A DNA stretch of 64,000 nt. It comes from Papaver somniferum. Its lineage: Eukaryota; Streptophyta; Magnoliopsida; Ranunculales; Papaveraceae. Shown here piece after piece: positions 11,401-21,757 of this stretch (position 1 is the first letter of the stretch; each line of letters opens with the position of its first letter). The stretch lies in assembly GCF_003573695.1 (NCBI RefSeq), contig NC_039358.1:10086326-10150325 (forward strand), written 5' to 3'. Under the pieces are notes generated by a model. It did not search any database. It saw nothing but the letters and a program-made list of their open reading frames with translations, and was not told where the DNA came from. Both the position numbers and the translations under genes were made by a program.

Positions 11401-14400
11401 CTGCCTTTTATATGGGCCTTTGAGGTGATAGTTCAACAAAAAATTAAGCAAAAATTAAGCAAATGTAGCAGTTCTTTGGGTGCATGCTTTATATTATTTA
11501 CTAGAAGTGTGACATACAACCTATCGTACTTCACCCCTTCTAAGTATTCTTAATTAAAAGCTCACATCAAACCAAGACTGAAAGAAGGTCCTGATGAAAT
11601 ATAACAAGATACGTCTAGAGAAGCCGCTTCCCTAAAGGGTGTGATGCCAATGTTTATGGAAAGAATTCCTAGTTCGCTATAAAAGCATACATACCAAGTA
11701 GACAACAGGTTTGGCAGTAAGTAATTGTAATGGATTCAGAATTTCAATTTCTGCAGCTTTCCAATCTCCAAGACGGACGTCTTTTCCCTCCTGAAGCCAT
11801 GCTTTGACCTGTGGGAGGACATACATAGTGCTCTATCTTATCTTGCCAGCATAGTCAAATATAAAGATTGAAGATTATACTAGCGACGAGACTCAAACCT
11901 TCTCACAGCATTCATGTTCTACTTTCAACTGTTTGTCATTGCTCCTTTTCATGCTCTTATCAAGATCTTCAAGTTTCCTCGTCATGAATTCAATATCCTA
12001 TGATTAAAAAAAGCTCGTCAGAGTGATATTCAGAACAGGTGCACGTCTATTATAATACAGCTGTGATACACACACAACGGTTTTACACCGTGAAATGCAC
12101 AACGAGGGCAATGGACGGTCCCGATGCGCGTGCTTAGCATCGGGATAGGTGCGGGCAGAAGTGGTCCCCACCAGCCCCTCTCACATGCAATGCTTCGGTG
12201 CGCCCCGCGGTGTAAAATCACGGTGTGTTAATCATTTCTGATTATAATATTCACCCAGATAACTACTGTGAAGCAAGTACAAAAATGAAAACAACAAAGA
12301 GAAATATCACAGCTATTCAGGCTGAGAAACAGAAATGGATCAATCCACCTTGAATCTGCATTTCTCAGTAGGTGCAGAATGATACAAGCGGTTAGTCTAT
12401 GCAAGATAATAAAATTGAAATCGAGACTTTTTCACTTATAAACCCATTTATGTTCCTCAAGGATTTCATGTTAGCTCTGTCTCCTTAACTAATCGAGTAA
12501 AAGACTGAAACTTCACAACTTGTAACATTCACATCATGATATCAGAGCTCAATATCAAGGTTACCAAGGATTAGACATCCAAATAGGACAAATATTTAGC
12601 TTACTCTCTGTATATTATTAAAACATAAGGGAAAGAATTCCTTATGTAAGGACACCTTGTTTTCAAAATTTGATGTGCCAACTCCTGTGTCCCACACCCC
12701 ATACAGTTTTTGGACACAGACTTGTACCCGTCGCCAACTATCTATTCAAAGCACAGATGCCACTATCATTCTAAACTGCAAGAGTATACTACCTTCAGAC
12801 GCAATTCCGCAGATATAGTCTCCAAATCTCGTACTGGATCGACAATATCATCGACATGAATGATATCCGAATCTTCAAATGCTCCTAGAGAAATTTACCA
12901 TTATAGTTAGAGAGGGAGGGGGAAAGAGAAACTACTAACAACTATAAACAAGCTGACGATGAAAACTATGGAGGAGCGAGAGCACTTTATGCCTGTATTC
13001 CATCTGGCCACTGACATGTGGATAGGTCAGCAGCCACTACTTGCATAGGATTTTTAGGTCTAGTATATCATTTGTTATACAGCCATACAGAAGAAAAACA
13101 AAGACTTACTTAACACGTGGAAAATTCCATCAACAGCACGAATGTGAGACAAAAAATTGTTCCCTAATCCCTCTCCTTCATGAGCTCCACGAACAAGTCC
13201 AGCTATATCATGGATTTCCAAGAAAGCTGATACCTGTTATTGAACACCAGCAATATATATTTGAGCTCAGAAATAGAATTATAATCCAGTGAAGGCGCGT
13301 GTAGCCACACTGCCACAGCCAAACCAACTTGAAACATTAAACTTCTGAACATTTTTCAGATAATTCAGTCACGCACCTCACTCTTTGGCTTGAATGTTTG
13401 ACAAAGCCATTCAAACCGCTCATCAGGGATGTTGACCCTGGCCTCATTTGGCTCTATGGTACAGAAGGGAAAGTTCTCTGCTGGTATAGCTAACTTTGTA
13501 AGGGTGTTGAAAAGGGTTGACTTGCCAACATTCGGTAACCCAACCTGCAAAATACATTCAAATTAGTTTAGCACAAAATGTATGTTCTAGCGATTCTACT
13601 AGCTCGCAAAGTTTGTTCTGGATTTGCAATATATGAACTGAAGAAAAACAGCAAGCCGACAAATAGACACTGCTATTGACTAATTTAATCCACTAAACAG
13701 CCTATAAAGAACATCAAAATACAGGAATCAGATGCAAAAAATTTCACAAAATATAAATTATAGAGAACGTTATTAGCGTTTCAGGACAATCACAAAGCAG
13801 CGCAGAAGATTTCTTTTATTTGCGCAGCCAGTTTACTTTCATCTTGAGGTCAGAAAAGGAGGTGATAGTCTTTTTCAGTTACTTGGGCATAGTGACGAGA
13901 ACCAAACTTGACCTAAAAAGCTTTTTGTCAATCCGCTTATTAAGAGCGTAGAGTAATATCCACATTTACCTAAAATTTTATACTGCACTCTATACCTACA
14001 AGAATTAGATAATTTTACAAAACATGATATCCGCATCCTACCATACTTGTGTGGTTTTTATCAAATTCCGTGAGCAGCCTCTCACTGTTAGTGACATCCT
14101 TACCAACAACAACACACTGTACATGTTATAGAAACTTTCATTTAACATTTGGGTTGAATTCAGTAATCATCATTCAACTCTCTCCAACAATATTCTGCTT
14201 CTTTAAAAAAGGAACTTCACTAATTATCAAAAGGGCCAAGTGGACCTAGATCCTTGAACTTCACACGAGTGAGACGAAGCCTAGTTAAGAGTTTCCAAAT
14301 TACTTTGACCCAAACACAGAAGTACTTCTAATCAAAATGTCATTTCCTCATGGTTGGAGACATAAATCGTAAACAATCGCTTCTAGTAGATATTAAAACA

Positions 14401-14629
14401 CTAAAGTATTACAACATCGGTTACATTAGTAATCAAGAAATGGCCAAATATTCACTATAAATCCAATAAATAAATATTTATTTCATCAAACCAATCAAAA
14501 TAAAGTTGTAAAAATCTGTAGATTCAAGAAAAAGCTTCTTACGATTCCAATTTTGAGATGAGATGAGAATCGACCCATAATGGGTCTCTCAGTGGGTACA
14601 TCCTTCGATTTAGAGGCCTTTGGAGGCAT
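8473..14629 (-). CDS. OLA1: Obg-like ATPase 1 (YchF/OLA1), twelve exons, full length
   Basis: Exons in transcript order: 14629-14543, 13544-13377, 13233-13110, 12884-12793, 11997-11899, 11808-11695, 11073-11009, 10760-10644, 10357-10282, 9586-9494, 9110-9060, 8571-8473. All introns are GT-AG, and the sum is 1185 nt, 394 residues, the usual plant length. The start is [19 protein letters not shown]. The P-loop GLPNVGKS is at about residues 31-38 and DIAGL at 94-98. The nucleotide-specificity position reads NMNE at about 230-233 instead of NKxD, the YchF signature for ATP over GTP. A coiled-coil stretch lies around 155-195, and a C-terminal TGS domain ends SGGGKK. Known role: cytosolic P-loop ATPase linked to ribosomes, stress and defence responses. 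The frame has no breaks. Confidence 0.97.
12069..12229. mobile_element. GC-rich MITE in OLA1 intron 4
   Basis: A block of about 160 bases, clearly richer in G and C than the surrounding intron, has inverted ends. The left end reads CACACAACGGTTTTACACCG, and the reverse complement of the right end reads AACACACCGTGATTTTACAC. The interior has a short inverted pair, CCCGATGCGCGTGCTTAGCATCGGG. It sits between exons 4 and 5, away from splice sites. No target duplication can be fixed by eye, so the superfamily is open. Confidence 0.65.
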
Positions 14630-14650
14630 TATTATTAACGATGATGAAAC

Positions 14651-14760
14651 TAGGGTTTAAAGGTAAAGTTAAGGGGTTTTCTTCTTTCTACACAGAAATT
14701 GTGAGCTCTCGATGTGTAGAGAGAGATGGTGGTGATGAAGCCGGACCTTTTGCTTATATA
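14651..14760 (-). promoter_or_regulatory. OLA1 core promoter: TATA box and telo-box
   Basis: On the minus strand a TATATAAG word lies at 14759-14752, about 125 bases before the ATG, which would put transcription start near 14725. An AAACCCTA telo-box lies in the presumed 5' UTR (complement of 14651-14658). Telo-boxes are common in plant genes for the translation machinery, which fits a ribosome-associated ATPase. Confidence 0.5.
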
Positions 14761-14984
14761 CTTAACCCTAAAATGTCCTTCACCCGAATCCAGCCCGCGT
14801 TACCTTAACGCTTTAATTTTCTACCAAGGGCTATCCAAAACAACCGTTTTTTTTTTTTTTTTTGGACTACTCAAAAATTGAGGGGACTATTTTGTGATAG
14901 GAATGTCTACCCTATACTTATAAGGAATGTCCTAAAGTGTGAAATGACTAATTTACCCTTCACATATATATATAATCACCTCCT

Positions 14985-15090
14985 CGCATCACCACCACCT
15001 ATATATATATAACCACCTCCTCCCATCACCACCGCCGCTCACCACCACCGACCACCTCAAATCACCACCACCGCCACCTCTATATATAGC
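14985..15090. repeat. CACCAC-rich low-complexity tract with TA microsatellite
   Basis: Repeated TCACCACCACC and ACCACCTC words alternate with TATATATATA runs within the left part of E2. It is simple sequence with no coding claim. Confidence 0.7.
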
Positions 15091-15212
15091 TTAATTTAAA
15101 TCATTAACAAAATAAATTCAAAATTATAACAAGCCCGTTACTTTTCATTCGTTTTCCGTCAAAAAAATGAGAAGTAATCATCAAAATGAGTTGAAAATGG
15201 AAGTTACAGAGA

Positions 15213-15595
15213 GAAGTTCGGCTAGGTATTATGTGAAAAAATTTGTCGAACTAGCCGAACTCAACTTTAATAGAGGTTTTTGTTTTCAGAGAAAAATTCG
15301 GTTAGGACGAAAAAAAATGTCCAAGCCGGACTTATAGTTCGGTTACGTCGCAAAAAGTTCGGTTACGCCAGAAAAAGTTCGGTTACATTGCAATTTTTTT
15401 CTCCTAACCGAACTTTTCTCTGAAAAACCTGCATATTAAGTTCGGTTACGTCGCAATTTTTTTTCCTAGATGAACTCCTAGTTCGGTTACGTCGCAATTT
15501 TCTTCTCCTAATCGAACTTTTCTCTGAAAGAAAAAACTCCACTAAAGCTGAGTTCAGCTACCTGTGTTTTCAGAAATATTAGCCGAACTACACTT
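15213..15595. repeat. E2 inverted-motif array
   Basis: Repeated arms GTTCGGCTA / TAGCCGAAC and GTTCGGTTACGTCGC / CTAACCGAACTTTTCTCTG occur with short A/T-rich loops. The GTTCGGTTACGTCGCAA word recurs at about 15347, 15440 and 15480. The outer arms are the same 8-base word as in E1, while the inner ones have drifted to GGTT. The array is less regular than in E1. Confidence 0.65.
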
Positions 15596-15604
15596 ACAGA
15601 TAGA

Positions 15605-17230
15605 GTTGCACATGAGCCGGTACAGTACGGTTTTCTGTTAGAACCGGTACCTATACATGGAGTTGACCGGTTCCTATATTTGAGGACCGGTATCTGAACC
15701 TGTAATACCGGTCCGGTTCTACTCCGATACCGATTTTTTACCTGAATTTTAAAACACACAGTAATACAGTAAAAGTCTAAGACTAAGTGGCTAACAACAA
15801 ACCCAAGTACCCAACATATAAAAACGAAGGTTCAAAATTACAAAGGTTTAAAACAACATCACAATATCACACACTTAAGTTGAAAGTTCAACATTACAAG
15901 TTTGAAACATAATAATAAAAACAAGAAATGAAATGCAATCCTTGTAAAGGACGGGGGACTTCTCAAACAATGACACTGGTTGCACACTGCCATGGAGTTT
16001 ACTTCAAGCTTTTTTTAGCAGAGAACCCATTTAGAACCTCAAAGGCCTGCAAGAGAACATATGCAGCATATTAGTTTCTCTACGTAATTTTGTTTGACAA
16101 TACTCTAACATAAACTACATAACCCAAGCACAAGGTTGTATGACATGAGCAGTAGATACAATAAACTACACAGGGTATATCTAATAAACTACACAAAACT
16201 CAAATTCAGAAATTCTTAAGGTGCAATCCTAAAGAAGTACTCATATTGTTGATAAGGAAACATGACTGCACCATAATATATGTCAGAGCAGGCACTGATT
16301 CAGCCCCAAAGTCTACTTGCACTAGACAGAGTTAAGAAGAAAAAAAATGAAGAACAATTCAAACATACAACCCTTTGTGTGTTTCTATCCAATTGGAACA
16401 ACAAATTAACACAACATTATGTCAGCTTAATTCCCCTAAATCATTCATTGATTACCTTAAAATTTGTTTTGTTTATTTCCAATCATACAAATTGATATCA
16501 AACAGACAAAATTAGAGGAACAAATTAACACAAAATCAAACTAATTTTATGATTTATGTATAATAACACCATAAATCATCATCAACAAGAACAGCTAAAC
16601 AAACAAGCTAGGGTTTAATCACAAGTCTTGTAAATCTTACATGGGTGATAAAAACCCTAATTCAATCTCAAATCAAACACTAATTTACACGATTATAAAC
16701 CCATTTCCCAGTAACGCACGATTCAAATTTCAAACCCTAGTTTAATCCATGAGAGAGTTACAAGTAACTTACAAATCTAAGAAATAGAAGAAAGTAGAAG
16801 AAGAAGAATTACCAGTACTGGTGGTGAATCAGAGTTCAGAGATGGTGAAGAAGAAGAAGAAGAAGAAGAAGCGAATGTATTCCTTAACAAATCGATGATG
16901 GTGGTGAATGGTGATAGTCTGGTGAGATGGTCGACTGCTGCTCTTGAAAAAAAAAACTGAAATTAAATATCTTCTCAATAAAGAATTAGAGATAGTCCTA
17001 AACCTAGGAGGGACGGTCAGGATGTAGATTTGCCAAAAATATCTAGGGCTATCATTAACCGGGACATATGGTCCGGGACAGGCCGGGTCTCCCCCCAGAA
17101 CCAGTACCAGTACCGGCCTACTCCGGTTCTCACCTTTAGGAACCGGTACATGTACCGGTAACTCCGGGTCCGGTTCGGTTCAAGTCCGGTTTTTTCGATT
17201 CCGGACCGGTACAGCTAAAATCGACCGGGT
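15605..17230. mobile_element. Probable non-autonomous hAT-like element inside E2
   Basis: Both ends are crowded with ACCGG/CCGGT words in opposite orientation (15617-15740 and 17040-17230), for example GAGCCGGTACAG on the left against GACCCGGTCGA read inwards from the right. CCGGT-rich subterminal regions are typical of many plant hAT elements. E2 motif sequence lies on both sides (15544-15595 and 17240-17280), so it interrupts E2. I could not fix an 8-bp target duplication. The minus strand has promoter-like pyrimidine-rich and GAA-repeat sequence (16960-16800) and a short exon-like stretch (16046-16004) after a good acceptor, but no transposase. Confidence 0.5.
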
Positions 17231-17706
17231 CTTGTAGATGAGTTCGGCTACCTGTTTTTCAGATGTCGTAGCCGAACTTTTTTAACCAAACCGAAATCAG
17301 TTTGTAAATTGTTCATTTTTAGGAATGTTTTGGCCAATTCAAGCATCATTAACTAAATTTGAAGTATCCGTGAGTACCCAAAACATCATATTCTTGTTGT
17401 GGCTCTTAAAGAAAAAGATCTTAACTTTTTTTCTTCCAAAACCCTCATCTTCATTATCATCTTCATCTTCTTCTTCTTCCTCTCAATAATTCTTCTTTTG
17501 AAAAAAATCAACTTATTAATTTAATCTCACTAATCATTAATTAACTCACTAATCATTACACTAATTTAATTACCAAGGAAAAGTTTGGTATTAAAAAAGA
17601 ACTTAGATAAGGGGTGACTCATTATTACTTCTAATATCCATCTCAAAAAATGGAGAGTAATCTCCCACCATTTTTGAGTAGTCTCCAAAAAACTGTTCAT
17701 CCAAAA

Positions 17707-18839
17707 GGGTTGCTCAAATGAGCATATTTGCCCGTTTTGCTAGGACGAACACTTGGGATCGAGTCAGCCGATCCAATAAATCCCATCTTGTTTTTGTGGG
17801 TGGGTTTCCTATCCGTACGCTAAAGAATTGGATGCGAGTGCAACTTGTGGAATCTAACAGATTTATTTTGGATTGGGTATGGATATTGTTTTCCAAATCC
17901 GTCAGACACACATACCTGTTGTTACAATATTATTTACATATGATGCACCTGCTGAATCGGGAAATTACACTGTAATTAGAGTTTTTTCCCCAAATAAACT
18001 TCACTGGCTTGTAGTCTCAGATATAACACAATCTGCAGGAAGATGATGTTTTGAGTTTATAAATTTCTCTATAGTGGATTGGCAAAGATTGGTGGCAATT
18101 ACCAAAGGGTAGTTCAATTGTAGATTAACATGCCTTCCTTGTTAGTTCATATGGAGTTTCCATATCATTGTTATTCCCTTCATTTCAAAATAATAGACTT
18201 GTTTCATATTTAGTTTAGAGGATATTACATATTTAGTTTGTTTTTCTTTTTTGGCTTTTTTGCTTAAGTCCCTCTCGTTTAGGGGTTTGTTTCTGCCGAG
18301 TGAACCAAAAAATTGGGCATTTATTTTGGATATTTTCCATTATCCTATGTTTAATTAATTTAATTGTAAGCAGGAAAATAAAGGTGGCATAACTTTCATA
18401 CCACATCATTCCTGTTATATTTTTTTTTTTGCTTTTATAATGAAGTTTTGTTAAGATGAAGGTTGGTTTTCAGAAGATTAACCATTTGGCATGAAGCTTT
18501 GCTGAATCACTTTCATAAAGCTGTTAAGGAAAAACACCTAAAGAGCTGAAAGGAATCCAATCATCTGCACACACACACCAAAAAAATAAAATAAAATTAT
18601 ATGCAATTTTTGTTTGGATTACAAATTTAATGAGGTTGTCTTCAACAACATTACTAAGAATTCTACTAAATATTTCTATAAAAAAAAAGGTATGGTGAGA
18701 GGAAATTTCCTTCAGTGAGGCCTCTCCTTAAAGATAAAAAGTTATAATGGTGCTCCATTGAGAAGTCTTTAACGAAGAAATTTTGTATTCTATGTCTATT
18801 GAGTCTTTTGCATTAAAAAGTGATATCAGTTTCCTTAGA
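17707..18839. other. Unassigned DNA between E2 and the LINE
   Basis: An open stretch exists on each strand around 17714-17975, but neither has a recognisable domain. The rest is AT-rich with a CA microsatellite at about 18567. Parts near 18640-18840 may be a decayed 5' portion of the LINE, but I cannot align them to its reverse transcriptase. Confidence 0.4.
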
Positions 18840-18858
18840 GCATTGGAGATTTTTGCAC

Positions 18859-18966
18859 GACAGAGTTAATTGGAGATTTTTGAATTATTGCCTTGGAGCA
18901 TTTGGTATCATAGGTAAAAGTCACGAACTTATTATGAAAAGTATTCCAACCGCCACTTTGTGTATC
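18859..18966 (+). pseudogene. L1-type LINE reverse transcriptase, piece 1
   Basis: The frame reads DRVNWRFLNYCLGAFGI... then MKSIPTATLCI, matching the plant L1 reverse-transcriptase stretch after the KAFD motif. It breaks at 18966, exactly where an LTR with target duplication GTATC begins. The same protein continues at 45350 with FVNGQPEGFF. This is the left part of one LINE copy now spread over 41 kb. Confidence 0.75.
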
Positions 18967-19639
18967 TGTTAGAGCATTTCTCGGTCGAACTTACAAGTGT
19001 TGCTATCTCAAGCTTGTTGTCAAATTTAGTTGTCAAAACTATATCTTGATTTCTAGTCTACAATTAGTTAAACCTCGGTCTAGGATAGAGGTAGTTAAGA
19101 AACGAACCAATCATCATTTGCGTTCTACCATTTGAAGGCGAAGATGAACCGAAGATTTTGGAGAACTTCATCAACAAAAGGTAAGTGAAGACTGAACCAC
19201 CGATTTCTCAAGATATATTCACTTTTCTATCCTTGAGACGTTTATCGCATAACTAATTAGACTAGCTTATATAGACAAGAATTTCGAGTCGAGAACCAAT
19301 TATTTAGTTTACGAATTTCTCGAAATATAATGACTAAGCTTAATGTACATTTGTTCATACTTGATCAATTTCGGTGGAGAACAATTTATTGTTCATAACC
19401 AAAATCATGATTCAAGTTTATCATTCAAAAATAGCATGGAACAGTGATATGTGTCATTGATGTTATTCGGGAATGTTTCGAATTGATTTAGAGAAATATA
19501 TAACTACTATATTTGGAATACAAGACAGTGTTATCAGTCTTACAAACTGAGATAACTGTTATATGTGTGAAGCCGTATTACATGTACACGTACACGTAGC
19601 AGAGTAGCTATATATCGACTTACAAATTTGTGTGATACG

Positions 19640-20010
19640 TGTTGATACATGAAAAATATTACCCCTTAGCTGGGCTAATATGCCCTTGAAAGGGAGACAA
19701 ACCCAACATGAGACATGGGGACTAAAGCCCAAGTCCACCAAGAAAGTATCCATAAGATAGAAAGGACAAGGGAGGAATTAAAAGGAAATGATGAGGTTTT
19801 ATTAGAGAATGAATGGCATTAGTAGTAATTAAAGGAGTTTAGGACACATGACATGATGTTATGGAAGGAAGGGGATTTTGGAAAGTCTATATAAAGAAAG
19901 ACAAGGTATAACGGAAAGACAACTCTCTCTCTCTTACTATTCTTGGAATAGTGAGGTCACTTGGATAGCTAGGACGGGTAGAACCTCAAACCTAAATTCA
20001 CCCTTCAACA
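19640..20010 (+). repeat. 5' LTR of the outer gag element
   Basis: 371 bases, TGTTGA...TCAACA, with short inverted ends. TATATAAAG at 19888-19896 is the likely promoter, and CTCTCTCTCTCTTACT just after it is typical initiator-like sequence. It differs from the 3' copy by scattered substitutions and by a small GGGGACTT duplication in the 3' copy. Confidence 0.9.
19888..19896 (+). promoter_or_regulatory. LTR TATA box
   Basis: TATATAAAG, about 115 bases before the LTR end. The 3' LTR has CATATAAAG at the equivalent place, so the first base has mutated in one copy. Confidence 0.6.
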
Positions 20011-20024
20011 TTTGGCGACCACAC
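20011..20024 (+). other. Primer binding site of the outer gag element
   Basis: TTTGGCGACCACAC starts directly after the LTR. The TGGCGACC core is complementary to a plant tRNA 3' end. The inner gag element has the same TTGGCGACCAC core, so the two share a priming type. Confidence 0.6.
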
Positions 20025-20048
20025 CCGGAGGCTCGTGCCTAGCTAACC

Positions 20049-21130
20049 ATGACACACTTAGGAGGCGCTAGCTCAGGCGCAACGGAGAGTCCACTGAACA
20101 TCCCTCCGCTCAACATAGAATGCGATAGAGTAGGGATAGTCTCCAATCCCATCACACAAGTAAGTAGGCCAGACGATGTGCGCGAGAAGGATAAGCGGCA
20201 GGAAGTCGAGGAAACACCACTCGTTCAGCCTTCCCTCAAAGAGATGCAGAAGGAGTTGGAAGACCACGTACGCATAGAGCAAGAGTTGAGAAAACTCATC
20301 AAGGTGGCACATGCTGAGAAGAATGCTAAAGAGGTAGCAGAAGTTACAAAAGAAAAGGAAGAACCTGTAGCCATGACGCAAGAAGCGATGGCTAAGTACT
20401 TGGAGATGAACTATAGAGTTGTCAAACAAGATAATTACGATTTCATGGCTAGCCTTTACTCCTCGGAAATCACAGAGTATCAATACCCGGAAGATTATAC
20501 TTCACCAAAGTTCAAAGTCTACAACGGGAAAGGAAATGTGAGGGAACACCTTAGCCGATTTCTGTCTACCATGAACGATCGTGCAACCAACGAAAACTGT
20601 GTCTGAGGGAGTTTCCAAAGTCACTAACTGATATAGCATTTACCTGGTACGACAACCTAAAGTCAGGAAGTATTAGCTCATGGTCAACTATATTCACTCT
20701 CTTCCTAAGAAAGTTCTATTCAGCAAAAATAAAGGTTACGACTATAAATCTGAGCAAATGCAACCAGCGCCCAGGCGAGGAAATAGGAAAATATATCACC
20801 AGGTTCCGACTACTCACTCTAGATTTCCATGAGGATGTTAAGGAAGAAGCGCTAGTAGAAATATGTGTACGGGGAATGACTCAATCCTTTAGGAAAAGCC
20901 TGGTCAATTTTCGCTTCCCAACGTTCGTTGAGCTAGAAGAAGCGGCGGCAAGAATCGCTGATTGTGTTGAAGAACACAACTCAGATTATATCTGGCGCAA
21001 CACAGTTTGCACCGTATTAACTGTACCAAGAAACACACGCGCCAATAATAACCGAGAAGGCTGGGGCACCCAATCATTTCCTCTGCCCCTACCTTGCATC
21101 AAGGAACAAATCGTAGGTCTGTTGGAGTAG
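20049..21130 (+). pseudogene. Retrotransposon gag, one frameshift
   Basis: The first open part (20049-20606, 185 aa) has an N-terminal region with a coiled-coil-like EEPVAMTQEAMAKYLEM stretch and enters the gag core at PKFKVYNGKGNVREHLSRFL. A single-base change near 20603 ends the frame with TGA. The following frame (20603-21130) continues without a stop through FTWYDNLKSGSI, YITRFRLLTLDF and EEAAARIADCVEE. These are retrotransposon capsid (Retrotrans_gag) features. The same motifs, diverged, occur in the inner element at 37300-36750. The product would form the particle coat. This copy is inactive unless frameshifted. Confidence 0.85.
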
Positions 21131-21189
21131 TGGATAGCAAATCAAGAAACTCAACTGCCGCCAAAAAAGACAGACCCCAATACCATTGA

Positions 21190-21757
21190 CAAAAACGATG
21201 CTAGGTACTGTCACTTCCACCGAAAGATACAACACCCTACAATCAACTGCTACAATCTGCGAAGATAGGCGAGATTGAGATGGGCAACTCGGAGAATGGG
21301 AAGGCGGCCCAACACCAAGTCATGATGCTCTCCCATGATCCAAGCGGGGATGTTTAGAGGCCTTGGGAAAATAACTAGGAGGCATGTGAAGCCGAGGCGG
21401 AGAACCCAGCATTCGCGAATACAGAGGGCGTAGCTAGTCAGTTTGCAAAAACAGTGTTGGATCAACAGTTCTTTGACACCCTTGGTTTCAGTGAAAATCA
21501 GATCAAAGAAGCATACAAGGCTGTAGCGGCTATTACAGCAGGAAAACCCTGTGGTATCCTCCCCAAAGAGGCGATCGTGTTCACAGACGAAGATATCTGC
21601 TACCCAGGGGAACACCTTAGACCCTTATACTTGACGTTGTACATTAACAAGCAACGGCTAAAGAGAGCTTTTATATATGGAGGCGCGTCCCTAAACCTAA
21701 TCTCTATGCATACACTGGACATTCTAGGTATACAAAGGTCCGCAATCAGAATGCGAG
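21190..21757 (+). pseudogene. Nucleocapsid-like stretch and first half of protease (outer element)
   Basis: A short zinc-knuckle-like pattern (YCHFHRKIQHPTINC, 21208-21252) is followed by a region with stops, then an open frame from 21454 (TTG) through the gag-pol linker. The protease active-site region reads FIYGGASLNLIS, where the catalytic Asp expected before the Gly is a Tyr. The frame is cut at 21757 by the inner element and resumes at 40236. Confidence 0.75.

Larger units (their letters stand above)
14831..17706. mobile_element. E2: element related to E1, split by a hAT-like insertion
   Basis: The left end (about 14840-14890: CCG, T-run, then GGACTACTCAAAAATTG) pairs with the reverse complement of the right end (about 17700-17645: CAG, T-run, GGAGACTACTCAAAAATGG). 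Exact boundaries and target duplication are unclear. The right subterminal region (17513-17640) shares with E1 and E3 the order of TTAAT/ACTAATCA words, a GTTTGG word, A-runs and TAGATAAGGGGTGACTC. The minus strand at 17485-17405 reads as an acidic peptide followed by GRKKVKI, like the E1 gene, but has no clear start. An array of GTTCGGCT/GTTCGGTT motifs lies at 15213-15595 and one cassette at 17242-17278. It begins less than 210 bases upstream of the OLA1 start codon. Confidence 0.65.

Noticed and set aside
13041..13292. Plus-strand frame across OLA1 exon 3
   Set aside because: It is the antisense of a well-supported exon.
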